Below are positions 1-8,045 of a DNA stretch of 15,660 bases, one piece after another. Within the stretch, counting starts at the first letter, position 1. Every line of letters begins with the position of its first letter. The translations under genes were made by a program, and so were the position numbers. Source of the DNA: JAKSSE01 sp045597645 (GTDB taxonomy: Bacteria; Bacillota; Clostridia; Lachnospirales; Lachnospiraceae); assembly GCA_045597645.1 (NCBI GenBank), contig JAZLKM010000047.1, forward strand, positions 1 through 15,660. The letters run 5' to 3'. Below the pieces are notes generated by a model. It saw only the letters and a program-made list of their open reading frames with translations. It was not told the origin of the DNA and did not search any database.

Positions 1-1
1 A

Positions 2-1399
2 TATGACAAGAAACTGGCTTTGGAAGAAAAGAAGCCTAAAAGCTGGTGTAAAAGTGTTAGCGCTTTTGCAAATACATTAGGTGGTTCACTTATATTTGGC
101 GTTTCAAATGAAGGTGAAGTAATTGGTCTTGATGATGCTGATCATGATGCTGAAAAGATAAGTGAGATTATAAAGACTCGTATTGATCCACTTCCAGAGT
201 TTAATCTGAGATTTCATAAGACAGATGATGGTAAGGTGCTTATTATCCTAGATATTTTCAAAGGTGATGAAACACCATACTATTACTCTGCTGATGGAGT
301 ATTGGAGGCATATGTGCGAGTTGGAAACGAAAGCGTTAAGGCTACAGCTGTAGAGCTAAAGAGACTCGTCCTTAGAGGCAAAAATACTTCTTGGGATACG
401 CAGCTATCATCATATAAAATGTCTGACTATGCTTATTCAAAATTGAGGGCCAGATACAAGAAATGGACCGGAAACAGCTTTGATGACAAGGACATGGTTT
501 CATTTGGTCTTGCAAATGAGGCAGGTGTATTAACAAATGCAGGTGCACTTATAGCAGATGATAGTCCTGTAAAATGGTCAAGATTATTCTGCACCAGATG
601 GAATGGACTTAATAAAGCCGGTGGTGCAATGGATGCAATTGATGATGCTGAATATGAAGGTAGCGTGCTTTATCTCTTGGATGAAGGCGAAGCATTTATA
701 AAACGTCATGCAAAAAAGATGTGGAGAAAGTTGCCTAATTCTAGAGAAGAACTTCCAGAATATGTAGAACGTAGTTATCATGAAGCATTAATCAATGCTC
801 TTGTGCATAGAGATTATCTTGTGAATGGGAGTGAGGTTCATATAGATATCTACGATGACAGAATGGAGATTTATTCACCAGGTGGGATGGCTGATGGTGT
901 TCAGATACAAGACAGAGATCCACTTACTGTTCCATCAACCAGAAGAAATCCGCTGTTGGCAGATATTTTTAATCGACTAGGATATATGGAGCGAAAAGGT
1001 TCAGGCTTCGAAAAAATCATAAATGGATATGAATTTCAAGTGACCTTTGATGAATCAAAGAAGCCAAGCTTTTATTCTGATAGGACCCAGTTTAGAGCTA
1101 TTATGCCAAATCTGAATTATGGTTTTGATGTGGATGAGCTTGACGTCAAAAAGAATGAGCTTGACGCCAAAGCTGACAGAAGTGACGTCAAGGTTGACGT
1201 CAAGGATGATAATGAGGTCAGAAAAAATCGAATTATATATTTGATTAGAATAAATCCGAGAATGTCCCAGCGCATGATGGCCGAAGAATCAGGAATTCCA
1301 TTCAGAACCCTTCAGAGAATCATGAAAGAAATGGTAGATAACAATGAGATTAGACGTGTTGGAACCAGTCAGAAGGGTCATTGGGAAATAATAGAATAA
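2..1399 (+). CDS. ATP-binding regulator-like protein (AlbA_2 + HATPase + winged helix), 5' truncated
   Basis: The reading frame is open to the left edge, so the true start lies upstream. A TTG at 20 is inside the AlbA_2 domain and is not a credible start. Visible modules in order (residues counted from nt 20): an AlbA_2/Schlafen-like domain with FANTLGG and LIFGVSNEG (about 15-35); a divergent GHKL/HATPase domain with the N-box-like EALINALVHRDY (nt 782-817) and a G-box-like GYMERKGSGFEKI (about nt 980-1019); a charged linker made of 7-residue repeats (nt 1136-1204); and a C-terminal winged helix (nt 1222-1396) with MSQRMMAEESGIPFRTLQRIM. This order matches the COG2865 family of predicted ATP-binding transcriptional regulators, whose ligands are mostly unknown. 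It stands alone, with a strong terminator 13 nt after its stop. Family assignment is firm; the regulated genes cannot be named. Confidence 0.88.
   Translation, partial: YDKKLALEEKKPKSWCKSVSAFANTLGGSLIFGVSNEGEVIGLDDADHDAEKISEIIKTRIDPLPEFNLRFHKTDDGKVLIILDIFKGDETPYYYSADGVLEAYVRVGNESVKATAVELKRLVLRGKNTSWDTQLSSYKMSDYAYSKLRARYKKWTGNSFDDKDMVSFGLANEAGVLTNAGALIADDSPVKWSRLFCTRWNGLNKAGGAMDAIDDAEYEGSVLYLLDEGEAFIKRHAKKMWRKLPNSREELPEYVERSYHEALINALVHRDYLVNGSEVHIDIYDDRMEIYSPGGMADGVQIQDRDPLTVPSTRRNPLLADIFNRLGYMERKGSGFEKIINGYEFQVTFDESKKPSFYSDRTQFRAIMPNLNYGFDVDELDVKKNELDAKADRSDVKVDVKDDNEVRKNRIIYLIRINPRMSQRMMAEESGIPFRTLQRIMKEMVDNNEIRRVGTSQKGHWEIIE
1136..1204 (+). repeat. Three 21-bp tandem units in the linker of the AlbA_2 protein
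   Basis: In-frame units start at 1136, 1157 and 1178, with a partial fourth from 1199. They encode ELDVKKN, ELDAKAD, RSDVKVD and VKDD. TGACGTCA palindromes lie at 1141-1148, 1183-1190 and 1195-1202, with one variant (TGACGCCA) at 1162-1169. The unit length is a multiple of three, so copy-number change would keep the frame. The linker joins the ATPase-like domain to the winged helix. Confidence 0.75.
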
Positions 1400-1411
1400 T
1401 TATTAATCAAG

Positions 1412-1443
1412 CAGCTACGGAGCAATTCTGTAGCTGTTTTTTT
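1412..1443 (+). terminator. Rho-independent terminator after the AlbA_2 gene
   Basis: Arms CAGCTACGGA (1412-1421) and TCTGTAGCTG (1427-1436) pair over 10 bp with one G-U pair around a GCAAT loop. Seven T follow at 1437-1443. Confidence 0.92.
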
Positions 1444-1523
1444 GTGTGGCTTTTCTTTGTGCTGGCAGGCAGCATATTTCACTATTTCTTCATACGAAGG
1501 TGCTGTCTTTAAGGCTTACAATA

Positions 1524-1543
1524 TGCTATAATCAATCGATTAT
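1524..1543 (+). promoter_or_regulatory. Extended -10 promoter of the TSUP-GGDEF operon, with an overlapping dyad
   Basis: TGCTATAAT at 1524-1532 is a perfect extended -10 element. The -35 region is poor (best CTGTCT at 1503-1508, 18-bp spacer), as expected for extended -10 promoters. Transcription should start near 1539, about 35 nt before the ATG at 1574. An inverted repeat ATAATC(1528-1533)/GATTAT(1538-1543) overlaps the -10 and the start site and could be an operator. The promoter is well supported; the operator role is inference. Confidence 0.75.
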
Positions 1544-1573
1544 ATTCTCTAACAACTGTTGATGGGAGGCAGT

Positions 1574-2293
1574 ATGTGGCTGTGGATTGTAGCGGCGCTT
1601 GTCGCGTACTACATTAAGGGACTTTGTGGTTTTGCAAACACTTTGATTTTTTCCACCATACTTGGATTTGCCCAAAATAATGTGGATATTTCTCCTGTAG
1701 AAATCGTAATAACATATCCCAGCAATGTGATAATGGCTTGGAAAAAAAGAAAATTTTTGAATCCAAGAATTTTTGTGCCTTCAACCATATTTTTGCTCAT
1801 TGGAAGTATACCAGGGGCGCTCATGCTGAAGAATCTGGATGCCAGGTACATCAAGATAGTTTTCGGAGTAGTAATTATCTTACTAGGACTTGAGATGCTG
1901 CTTAGAGAATCAGGCAGGCTCAGACTTAAGGAATCTAAGATACTAATGGCCATCATCGGAGTTGCTTCAGGCATATTGTGTGGCCTTTTTGGAATAGGAG
2001 CTCTCCTGGCTGCCTACATCGGGAGGGTTGCTCAAAATAGTGATGAATTTAAGGCAAACATTAATATCGTATTTGTCATAGAGAATACCATAAGAATTGC
2101 TTTTTATAGCGTGATAGGGATAATCACATTCTCGACATTAAAGCAATCGCTTTTGATTATTCCTTTTATGCTTATAGGATTGTTTGCAGGTATGAAGAGC
2201 AGCCAGCTACTTAATGAAAAGATAGTAAAGCGGCTGGTGATTGTATTGCTGATTATTTCGGGAATTGCATTGATTATAAAAAATATATTGTAG
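1574..2293 (+). CDS. TSUP (TauE/SafE) family membrane permease
   Basis: A 239-residue, strongly hydrophobic protein with about seven to eight membrane segments in two related halves, of the length usual for the TSUP family (sulfite, taurine-derived or other sulfur/organic anion export or uptake). Family-like signals are the N-terminal YYIKGLCGFANTLIFSTIL and the second-half ASGILCGLFGIGALLAAYI, each a glycine-rich loop beside a helix. I chose ATG 1574 because GGGAGG at 1564-1569 lies just upstream with a 4-nt spacer. The in-frame TTG 1559 and ATG 1562 have no ribosome binding site. It is the first gene of the operon; only 15 nt separate it from the diguanylate cyclase, so the two are almost certainly co-transcribed. 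The substrate cannot be read from the sequence. Confidence 0.88.
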   Translation: MWLWIVAALVAYYIKGLCGFANTLIFSTILGFAQNNVDISPVEIVITYPSNVIMAWKKRKFLNPRIFVPSTIFLLIGSIPGALMLKNLDARYIKIVFGVVIILLGLEMLLRESGRLRLKESKILMAIIGVASGILCGLFGIGALLAAYIGRVAQNSDEFKANINIVFVIENTIRIAFYSVIGIITFSTLKQSLLIIPFMLIGLFAGMKSSQLLNEKIVKRLVIVLLIISGIALIIKNIL

Positions 2294-2308
2294 AGATAGG
2301 AGCCTGTG

Positions 2309-5050
2309 ATGAGCGAAAACAAAAAGAATATTCCGCAGATACAAGCTACAGATAATGATCCGGTGAAACCAATAAGGATAGTTATGCCTATTATTGTTAT
2401 TGCACTAATACTGCAGATACTAGGCGCATATACATATGTGCAAAGGAGAAATGTGGTTCGAAGTGCAGAGCAGGTCGCTAATCAGATGGCAGAGTACATG
2501 GCTAATAACATTGCGAACGAGATGAATTATGCCAAGAGCAATATTAGACTAGTGGCTATAAATGTGGCACAGACCATGACATCGGCTGAATTGGAGAATC
2601 CCTCTGAGGTGATACTGCCTATGGTTGAGAACTCACCATTTGGTGGGATAGAGTATATTCGCTCAGACGGTATGAATATAATGAATATAGGCGAGCCATT
2701 TGATGCTAGTGACAGGGTTTACTATATAGAAGGAATAAAGGGGAATACTGGCATATGGAATAATTACCACCCAAAGTCTTCACAGGAGACTCTGGTTAAT
2801 TTTTATACTCCGCTCATTTACGAAGGGCAGATAACAGGTGTAATCACTGGATATATTGAGGCTACATCCCAGCTGGCTCCGCTATTTGAGAATCAGCTGT
2901 ATGGGAAAACGATATATGGCTTTTTGGCTGATGAAAATAATATGGTGATTTGCTCCACCTTAGAGGGAGAGTATGAAAAGGATTACACCGTTGATATGCT
3001 GATGGATAAGTTTGATGCATCATTTCTGGACAAGCAGAGGATGCGCGACCTTTTGAAGGATGCCACAGATACAGCAGCTACCTACAGGAGCACAGATGGT
3101 GAGGGCAGAGTCTGCATTACAACCATACCTGGCACTGAGTGGAAGGTGGCAATAATTATTCCGAGGGAGTCCTTCGATGAAATTATAAACGAGAATACTC
3201 AGGCTTCGATATTAACTATTATCACTATAAGCGCTATTCTTGTGGCATATGCCACCTATGTTTTGCTTAGAAGCTTAAAGAGGCGTAAGGAGATTGTGAA
3301 GGCTAATGCTAAGCTTGAGGAAGAAAATCGTGCTTATGATGAGAAAAATCGTCGAGTATTCGCAGAAATGTCCGAGATTCGAGACATTATTGCATCTGCT
3401 AAAATGGGTACCTGGCGAATAGAACTCGTTGATGGACAGCCACCACGCATGTATGCGGACGAGATGATGAAGGAATTGCTGGGAATCAATGGGCATGCAG
3501 CATCTCCAGAGCAGACATATGAAGAGTGGTATTCAAGAATTAGGCCGGAAGCTCTTCAGTCGGTACAAAATAGTGTCGAGCGCATGAAGAAGGGGTATTT
3601 TGATGAGAATACTTACCTCTGGAACCATCCGGCGAAGGGTACTAGATATGTGCGATGCGGAGGTACATCGCAAATTATCGCAGGTGGTCATGTGCTCAGA
3701 GGCTACCACTATGACGTTGATGAGGTAGTGCGTGAGGACCAGGCAAAAGTCGATGCTCTGATGACTACTTTGAGTGAAAAAAATGAATATTACTCTGCAT
3801 TAGGTACTTTGGAGCGTATTTTTTATAGTATGCACGTGATAGATATCTTTGATGATACTGTCGTTGAACTTAATTCAAAAAATGAAGTTAAGGCGATAGT
3901 CAACCGCAAGCAGGGCGCTGTAGAGATGATGACTCAAGTTATGAATGCTGTCGTGGTGGATGAATATCTGGAAGAGGCACAAACATTCACTGATTTAGCT
4001 TCTCTGCCAGAGCGTATGCGTGGAAAGAGAATACTTTCTAAGGAGCTGGTAGGTAAACATACAGGCTGGTTCCTGGCAAGCTTTATTACAATGGAAGTCG
4101 ATATAAAAGGCAAGCCAACAAAAGTTCTGTTTACAACAAGGGTTATAGATGAAGAAAAGAAGCAGGAGGCTAGGCTGATACAAAGGTCTCAAACAGATGA
4201 GCTGACAGGCCTTTTGAACAGACGTGCTTATGAAGAGGATATTTATGTACATAATAATGTCCCGGAAGAGGATGAGTTTGTATACGTATCGCTGGATGTG
4301 AATGGACTTAAGGTTGTAAATGATACAAAGGGCCATGTCGCAGGCGATGAGTTACTTACTGGTGCCTGCTGGTGCATGAAGCATAGCTTGGGAGCTTACG
4401 GACGTCTCTACAGAGTTGGTGGCGATGAGTTTGTTGCGATTCTTTTCTGTGATGTTCAGAAGACTAAGGAAATACTGGAGGAGTTCGACAATACAATTAT
4501 AAACTGGACGGGAGAGGTGGTTGACGAACTATCGATTTCGTATGGCTGGATTAGCAAGCATGAGCAGGAAGGCCTCTCAGTGAGGCAGCTAGGTGCCATC
4601 GCGGAGCAGCGAATGTATGACGCTAAGTCGGAGTATTACAAGAAGATGGGCGTTGATAGGCGTGGACAGCACGATGCCCATAAGGCCTTGTGTGATTTAT
4701 ATACCAAGATTCTAAGGATTAATACCAGCACTGATACTTATCAGATAATCAATATGGATGTGGCTGAGCAGGTTGAAGAAATGGGATTTTCTGAGAAAAT
4801 ATCTCAGTGGCTCAGAGCCTTCGGAACCTCAGGACAAGTACATCCAGACGACTTAGATGAATATCTTAGGATGACAGATATCTCATATATAGATAGTTAC
4901 TTTGCAGGCGGCAAGACGTCACTTCACATTTTCTATAGAAGAAGATGTGGAGATGTCTTCAAGCAGGTGATGATGGAAATCATTCCTGCAGGTGATTTTT
5001 CTGAAGCAAATCATAGCCTGTTTTTGTATGTTAAGGATGTAGATAGATAG
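2309..5050 (+). CDS. Membrane diguanylate cyclase: dCache sensor, PAS-like domains, GGDEF, extra C-terminal module
   Basis: A 913-residue protein predicted to make c-di-GMP from two GTP at the cytoplasmic face. Start ATG 2309 is preceded by AGGAG (2298-2302) with a 6-nt spacer; the GTG at 2306 is too close. Layout: TM1 about 24-45; extracytoplasmic dCache-like sensor about 50-295 (IEYIRSDGMNIM, DRVYYIEGIKGNTGIWNNY, YTPLIYEGQITGVITGYIE); TM2 about 299-322; short coiled coil about 325-360; a PAS-like domain about 360-475; a second PAS-like region about 485-620; GGDEF about 625-785 with DELTGLLNRRAYEE, DVNGLKVVNDTKGH and an intact GGDEF at 704-708; and a PAS-like module about 790-913. The RxxD inhibitory I-site expected five residues before GGDEF is missing (GAYG instead), so product inhibition may be absent. 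No EAL or HD-GYP domain is present. Catalytic competence is inferred from intact motifs; the ligand is unknown. Confidence 0.93.
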   Translation: MSENKKNIPQIQATDNDPVKPIRIVMPIIVIALILQILGAYTYVQRRNVVRSAEQVANQMAEYMANNIANEMNYAKSNIRLVAINVAQTMTSAELENPSEVILPMVENSPFGGIEYIRSDGMNIMNIGEPFDASDRVYYIEGIKGNTGIWNNYHPKSSQETLVNFYTPLIYEGQITGVITGYIEATSQLAPLFENQLYGKTIYGFLADENNMVICSTLEGEYEKDYTVDMLMDKFDASFLDKQRMRDLLKDATDTAATYRSTDGEGRVCITTIPGTEWKVAIIIPRESFDEIINENTQASILTIITISAILVAYATYVLLRSLKRRKEIVKANAKLEEENRAYDEKNRRVFAEMSEIRDIIASAKMGTWRIELVDGQPPRMYADEMMKELLGINGHAASPEQTYEEWYSRIRPEALQSVQNSVERMKKGYFDENTYLWNHPAKGTRYVRCGGTSQIIAGGHVLRGYHYDVDEVVREDQAKVDALMTTLSEKNEYYSALGTLERIFYSMHVIDIFDDTVVELNSKNEVKAIVNRKQGAVEMMTQVMNAVVVDEYLEEAQTFTDLASLPERMRGKRILSKELVGKHTGWFLASFITMEVDIKGKPTKVLFTTRVIDEEKKQEARLIQRSQTDELTGLLNRRAYEEDIYVHNNVPEEDEFVYVSLDVNGLKVVNDTKGHVAGDELLTGACWCMKHSLGAYGRLYRVGGDEFVAILFCDVQKTKEILEEFDNTIINWTGEVVDELSISYGWISKHEQEGLSVRQLGAIAEQRMYDAKSEYYKKMGVDRRGQHDAHKALCDLYTKILRINTSTDTYQIINMDVAEQVEEMGFSEKISQWLRAFGTSGQVHPDDLDEYLRMTDISYIDSYFAGGKTSLHIFYRRRCGDVFKQVMMEIIPAGDFSEANHSLFLYVKDVDR

Positions 5051-5054
5051 AAGT

Positions 5055-5102
5055 AGCGATTTGTTTGAGCACGTGGCGAAGCGGGTTACGGATAACATTG
5101 AA
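5055..5102 (+). repeat. Dispersed intergenic element, copy 1
   Basis: Begins four bases after the GGDEF stop and ends about 30 nt before the next ATG. The 36-nt core at 5067-5102 (GAGCACGTGGCGAAGC, then GGGTTACGGATAACATTGAA) matches the core of copy 2 (8900-8935) at 28 of 36 positions by hand alignment. Most differences are purine transitions, with no gap in the core. Confidence 0.7.
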
Positions 5103-5131
5103 TTTGACGACTGACGAAGGAGAAGCCAATA

Positions 5132-5929
5132 ATGGGCAAGAGAAAAGTTCACTTATCGAAGGTTTCACTGCTACACTATTTTAGACTTGTATATCGCTCT
5201 ATTCTTTTTATTACTGCGACATATCTGTACATACGAAACTCTGTGCTTGGCACAAATGATGGCGACTATATTATCGACAGGTATATAAGTAGCCCTATTA
5301 TGGTGATTATCTGGATTGTTTTCATGGTAGAGATGGTTTTGCGTATGCTGCCATCAAAGCTGGAAAGCCCCGGATGTCAAAAACAGTTTGGCAAAAATTA
5401 TAAGCCGACGGGACGTACGGACGTCAAGCTCCATGACAACAATGCTGTGGTGATTACTGCGCTGGTATGGATAGTCCTGAACGCTGGGTTTGGTGCTTTG
5501 AATCAGATAGGGCTGTTGGATGATGGAATAATGGTGCTAATATGCCTGTTCTACTCAGTCTGCGACATGATCTGCATACTGTTTTTCTGCCCGTTTCAGA
5601 CTTGGTTTTTGAAGAATCGGTGCTGTGCATCCTGCAGAATATATAACTGGGATTATGCGATGATTTTTACTCCACTTTTTTTCATCCCTTCGGTGCAGAC
5701 CTGGTCCCTATTAATTGTTGCAGTAGTGATTTTGGTACGGTGGGAGATTACGGTGTGGAGATATCCGGAACGTTTTTCGGAAAATACCAACGCATATTTA
5801 AGCTGTAGTGGCTGTACGGAAAAATTATGCGTTCACAAAAAGCAGCTGATACAGCTGCGAGTTGAGCTGGAAAAGCTGGCGGAACGGGCCAAGGATCGTA
5901 TTTTGAAAAAAACGGATAGAGCTGATTAG
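5132..5929 (+). CDS. Uncharacterised multi-pass membrane protein with cysteine clusters
   Basis: A 265-residue protein; ATG 5132 is preceded by AAGGAGA (5117-5123). Hydrophobic segments lie at about 22-36, 53-71, 105-123, 132-152 and 175-204, giving five or six membrane passes. Two cysteine groups stand out: C153 with C164, C165 and C168 in the loop between the fourth and fifth segments (FLKNRCCASCRIYNWD), and C225, C228 and C233 near the C-terminus (CSGCTEKLC), followed by a charged coiled-coil-like tail (about 235-260). The CxxC-type spacing suggests metal binding or redox chemistry, but that is inference. I do not recognise a named family, although related Clostridia membrane proteins appear to share the RCCxxCRIxNWD segment. 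It sits between the diguanylate cyclase and a DUF2161-type gene, 5 nt from the latter. Confidence 0.82.
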   Translation: MGKRKVHLSKVSLLHYFRLVYRSILFITATYLYIRNSVLGTNDGDYIIDRYISSPIMVIIWIVFMVEMVLRMLPSKLESPGCQKQFGKNYKPTGRTDVKLHDNNAVVITALVWIVLNAGFGALNQIGLLDDGIMVLICLFYSVCDMICILFFCPFQTWFLKNRCCASCRIYNWDYAMIFTPLFFIPSVQTWSLLIVAVVILVRWEITVWRYPERFSENTNAYLSCSGCTEKLCVHKKQLIQLRVELEKLAERAKDRILKKTDRAD

Positions 5930-5934
5930 TAATC

Positions 5935-6636
5935 ATGGAAAGAGATCTGTTTTTACCTATAAAAGAATATTTTGAAGGCTATGGTTACACCTGCGATGGT
6001 GAGGTCAATGACATAGATCTGTACATGGAAAAGGATGAGGACTGTGTGGCTGTAGAGCTTAAGCAGACACTGGATTTCAAATCGGTGCAGCAGGCAGCCC
6101 TCAGACAAAAGCTGGTAGACACAGTATACATTGGGACTTTTCGCCCGAAGGACATGCGCTCGTCTGCATTTAGGGACAAGCTGTATCTTTTAAAAAGGTT
6201 AGGAATAGGTCTTATAGTTGTCTCACCCAGAACCAAACGGGTTGAGATTGTAAGTGAGCCAATTGTAAGTGAACTTTCGTCGTTTCAAGCCAGAAATCTT
6301 GGGAAAAAAAGAGCGCTTAAAACAGAATTTAAAAAGCGTAAAACAAAAAATAATGTCGGCGGAGTCAATGGAACCAAACTGATAACCAGCTATAGGGAGA
6401 ATGCTCTACTGGTGCTGGATGCTGCGGTAGAATGTGGAGATGAGGCTACAACCAAGCAGGTAAGGGAGCTGTCAGGGGTGGAAAATGCCACCTCTATTTT
6501 GTACTATAACCACTATGGATGGTTTGAGAAGATGGGAAAGGGCGTGTACAAAGTCACACAGACAGGATATGATGCTCTGCTTGAATTTGAGGATACTATT
6601 TGGCTCTTGAAAAAAGGAAATGAAAATGAAAAATAG
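5935..6636 (+). CDS. DUF2161-like PD-(D/E)XK nuclease-fold protein
   Basis: 233 residues. The N-terminal part has a PD-(D/E)XK-like core: D26/D28 in NDIDLYM, then E41-L-K43 in VAVELKQT, followed by the helix SVQQAALRQKLVD. This fits the DUF2161 family of predicted PD-(D/E)XK phosphodiesterases, whose substrate is unknown. A basic linker (about 120-140, KKRALKTEFKKRKTKNN) leads to a C-terminal winged-helix-like segment (about 150-225) with TTKQVRELSGVENATSILYYNHYGWFEKMGKGVYKVT, a possible DNA-contact module. The start codon lies 5 nt after the upstream stop and has no clear Shine-Dalgarno sequence, which suggests translational coupling. Its 3' end overlaps the next gene. A nuclease-fold protein inside an envelope-signalling operon is unexpected. 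Activity has not been inferred beyond the fold. Confidence 0.8.
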   Translation: MERDLFLPIKEYFEGYGYTCDGEVNDIDLYMEKDEDCVAVELKQTLDFKSVQQAALRQKLVDTVYIGTFRPKDMRSSAFRDKLYLLKRLGIGLIVVSPRTKRVEIVSEPIVSELSSFQARNLGKKRALKTEFKKRKTKNNVGGVNGTKLITSYRENALLVLDAAVECGDEATTKQVRELSGVENATSILYYNHYGWFEKMGKGVYKVTQTGYDALLEFEDTIWLLKKGNENEK

Positions 6637-8008
6637 ATACCTAACCGCACTTGCTACGATAGGTCTTGTGCTTATCATGGTCACTGGATGTGGAAACAAA
6701 AATAGCGCACCAGCTGATGCGGGCTTGACAGCAGGAGATGATGCCAATAAGAACGAAGCGGGTGCGGATATAGAAAATGATAGTAGCGACAGCGACGAGA
6801 CAAAGAGAACCTTGTCGGATGTATCCGCTGATATTGCCAATAAGAAGGCGATAGATGCATATATGCAGTTTCTAAATAACGATCGATTAGCGTATCCAAC
6901 CCCAAAATTTGATACAGACAGTCCGGAGGGAGAGATATACGGATTTTCAAGGTCCGAATATGATTATAGGAATCTGGTGCAGTCACTTATCCAGTCCGAT
7001 GCAGGTACATTTGATGTCGAGTATGCATTTATGGATCTGGGAAATGATGGTACCACAGAGATGATAATGGCTATCAGGAATAGGCTGGCCACGTTGATGA
7101 GCACTAATGTGGTGCTGCATTTTGATGGAAATGATATACAGATGACCTATGCATATTCGTACGGCTATCGCACTGAGGAAGTGCTGTACGATCAGGGGTA
7201 TCTTATGCTGTATGGTTCAGGCGGGGCAGGAGCCCACTATAGTACCCTTATAGAGTTTGAACCAGACGGATATGGCAGACCAGTGTGGGAAAATAACTTT
7301 TTCTTTTCCAGCTTTGCTACATCTATAGCTTATTCGCTGGACTATGGCTCAGATGATTATCCAGACGCAGATATGTTTGGGGATTATACCGATGATGAAT
7401 TTCAGATTTCCGAATTTATAGAGCATCAGGTGGGCCCGGATGTTGTGAAAATAGCCGTTGCAAGCTACAGCGAGGACGAGGACGTCAAGGCATCAGAACA
7501 GAAATTTGTCGAATCGCTCAAGGCTCATGGTGCAATTGAGATAAGTAGCGAGGAGATGGAGAGCCTAACAGACTTGTCTGCGCTCACGAATGGCGGAATC
7601 GAGTGGAATGAATGGAAGGACAAGGGAATAGTATATGTGTCATACCTGGATATGGTGTATCCTGAGCCTGAGACTTATACAGTTTTGGAATTAAACAATG
7701 ATGAATTTTGTTCACCCCTCTATTTTACTCCAGATGAGTCAGTACAAGATTTTGAGGTCATAGCCCTGGAGTATCAGTACTCTGATTACTACGGAATGCC
7801 AGTTTTTGACTACACAGTGGTGCAGGAAATCGGTGAACTTTCAGCGGACAGTCCACTTGTAATCTACTATACGTTTATGGGCGATGGATTGCCTGAGTAT
7901 GGAATAAAGTATACAGACAATACAGGAAATGTAGTGATTCAGGCGATAGAACAGAGTGGATATGATGGCTCGATTATGCTTTCGGATATCTATACAGTTA
8001 TAAATTAG
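6626..8008 (+). CDS. Secreted lipoprotein of unknown function
   Basis: About 460 residues. The N-terminus is a lipoprotein signal peptide: basic MKNR, hydrophobic LTALATIGLVLIMV, then lipobox V-T-G-C, so it should be anchored outside the membrane by the cysteine. An acidic, low-complexity linker (about residues 20-65) rich in D, E, N and S follows, then a globular domain rich in aromatic and acidic residues. I recognise no catalytic motif. AAGG/AGGA at 6614-6618 favours ATG 6626 (7-nt spacer) over the in-frame ATG 6620. Either start overlaps the end of the DUF2161-like gene, so the two are translationally coupled. It is the last operon gene; a strong terminator begins 10 nt after its stop. 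It could be a sensor or binding partner for the upstream membrane proteins, but nothing in the sequence proves this. Confidence 0.85.
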   Translation: MKNRYLTALATIGLVLIMVTGCGNKNSAPADAGLTAGDDANKNEAGADIENDSSDSDETKRTLSDVSADIANKKAIDAYMQFLNNDRLAYPTPKFDTDSPEGEIYGFSRSEYDYRNLVQSLIQSDAGTFDVEYAFMDLGNDGTTEMIMAIRNRLATLMSTNVVLHFDGNDIQMTYAYSYGYRTEEVLYDQGYLMLYGSGGAGAHYSTLIEFEPDGYGRPVWENNFFFSSFATSIAYSLDYGSDDYPDADMFGDYTDDEFQISEFIEHQVGPDVVKIAVASYSEDEDVKASEQKFVESLKAHGAIEISSEEMESLTDLSALTNGGIEWNEWKDKGIVYVSYLDMVYPEPETYTVLELNNDEFCSPLYFTPDESVQDFEVIALEYQYSDYYGMPVFDYTVVQEIGELSADSPLVIYYTFMGDGLPEYGIKYTDNTGNVVIQAIEQSGYDGSIMLSDIYTVIN

Positions 8009-8012
8009 ATAT

Positions 8013-8044
8013 AAAAAATGCAACCCGACTGGGTTGCATTTTTT
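8013..8044. terminator. Bidirectional terminator between convergent genes
   Basis: Arms TGCAACCC (8019-8026) and GGGTTGCA (8031-8038) form a perfect 8-bp stem with a GACT loop. Six A precede (8013-8018) and six T follow (8039-8044), so it can end transcription of the lipoprotein operon (+) and of the zinc-ribbon gene (-). Confidence 0.94.
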
Positions 8045-8045
8045 A

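Noticed and set aside
1609..1974. ORF of 121 codons on the - strand
   Set aside because: Antisense shadow of the TSUP permease, hydrophobic only as a mirror of it.
2294..2320. c-di-GMP riboswitch before the GGDEF gene
   Set aside because: Only 15 nt separate the two genes, and nothing in the operon leader at 1539-1573 is long enough for a riboswitch.
5051..5131. Small peptide gene in the gap after the GGDEF gene (reading SDLFEHVAKRVTDNIEFDD)
   Set aside because: No start codon or ribosome binding site, and the substitutions between repeat copies do not favour third positions. A non-coding repeat is the simpler reading.
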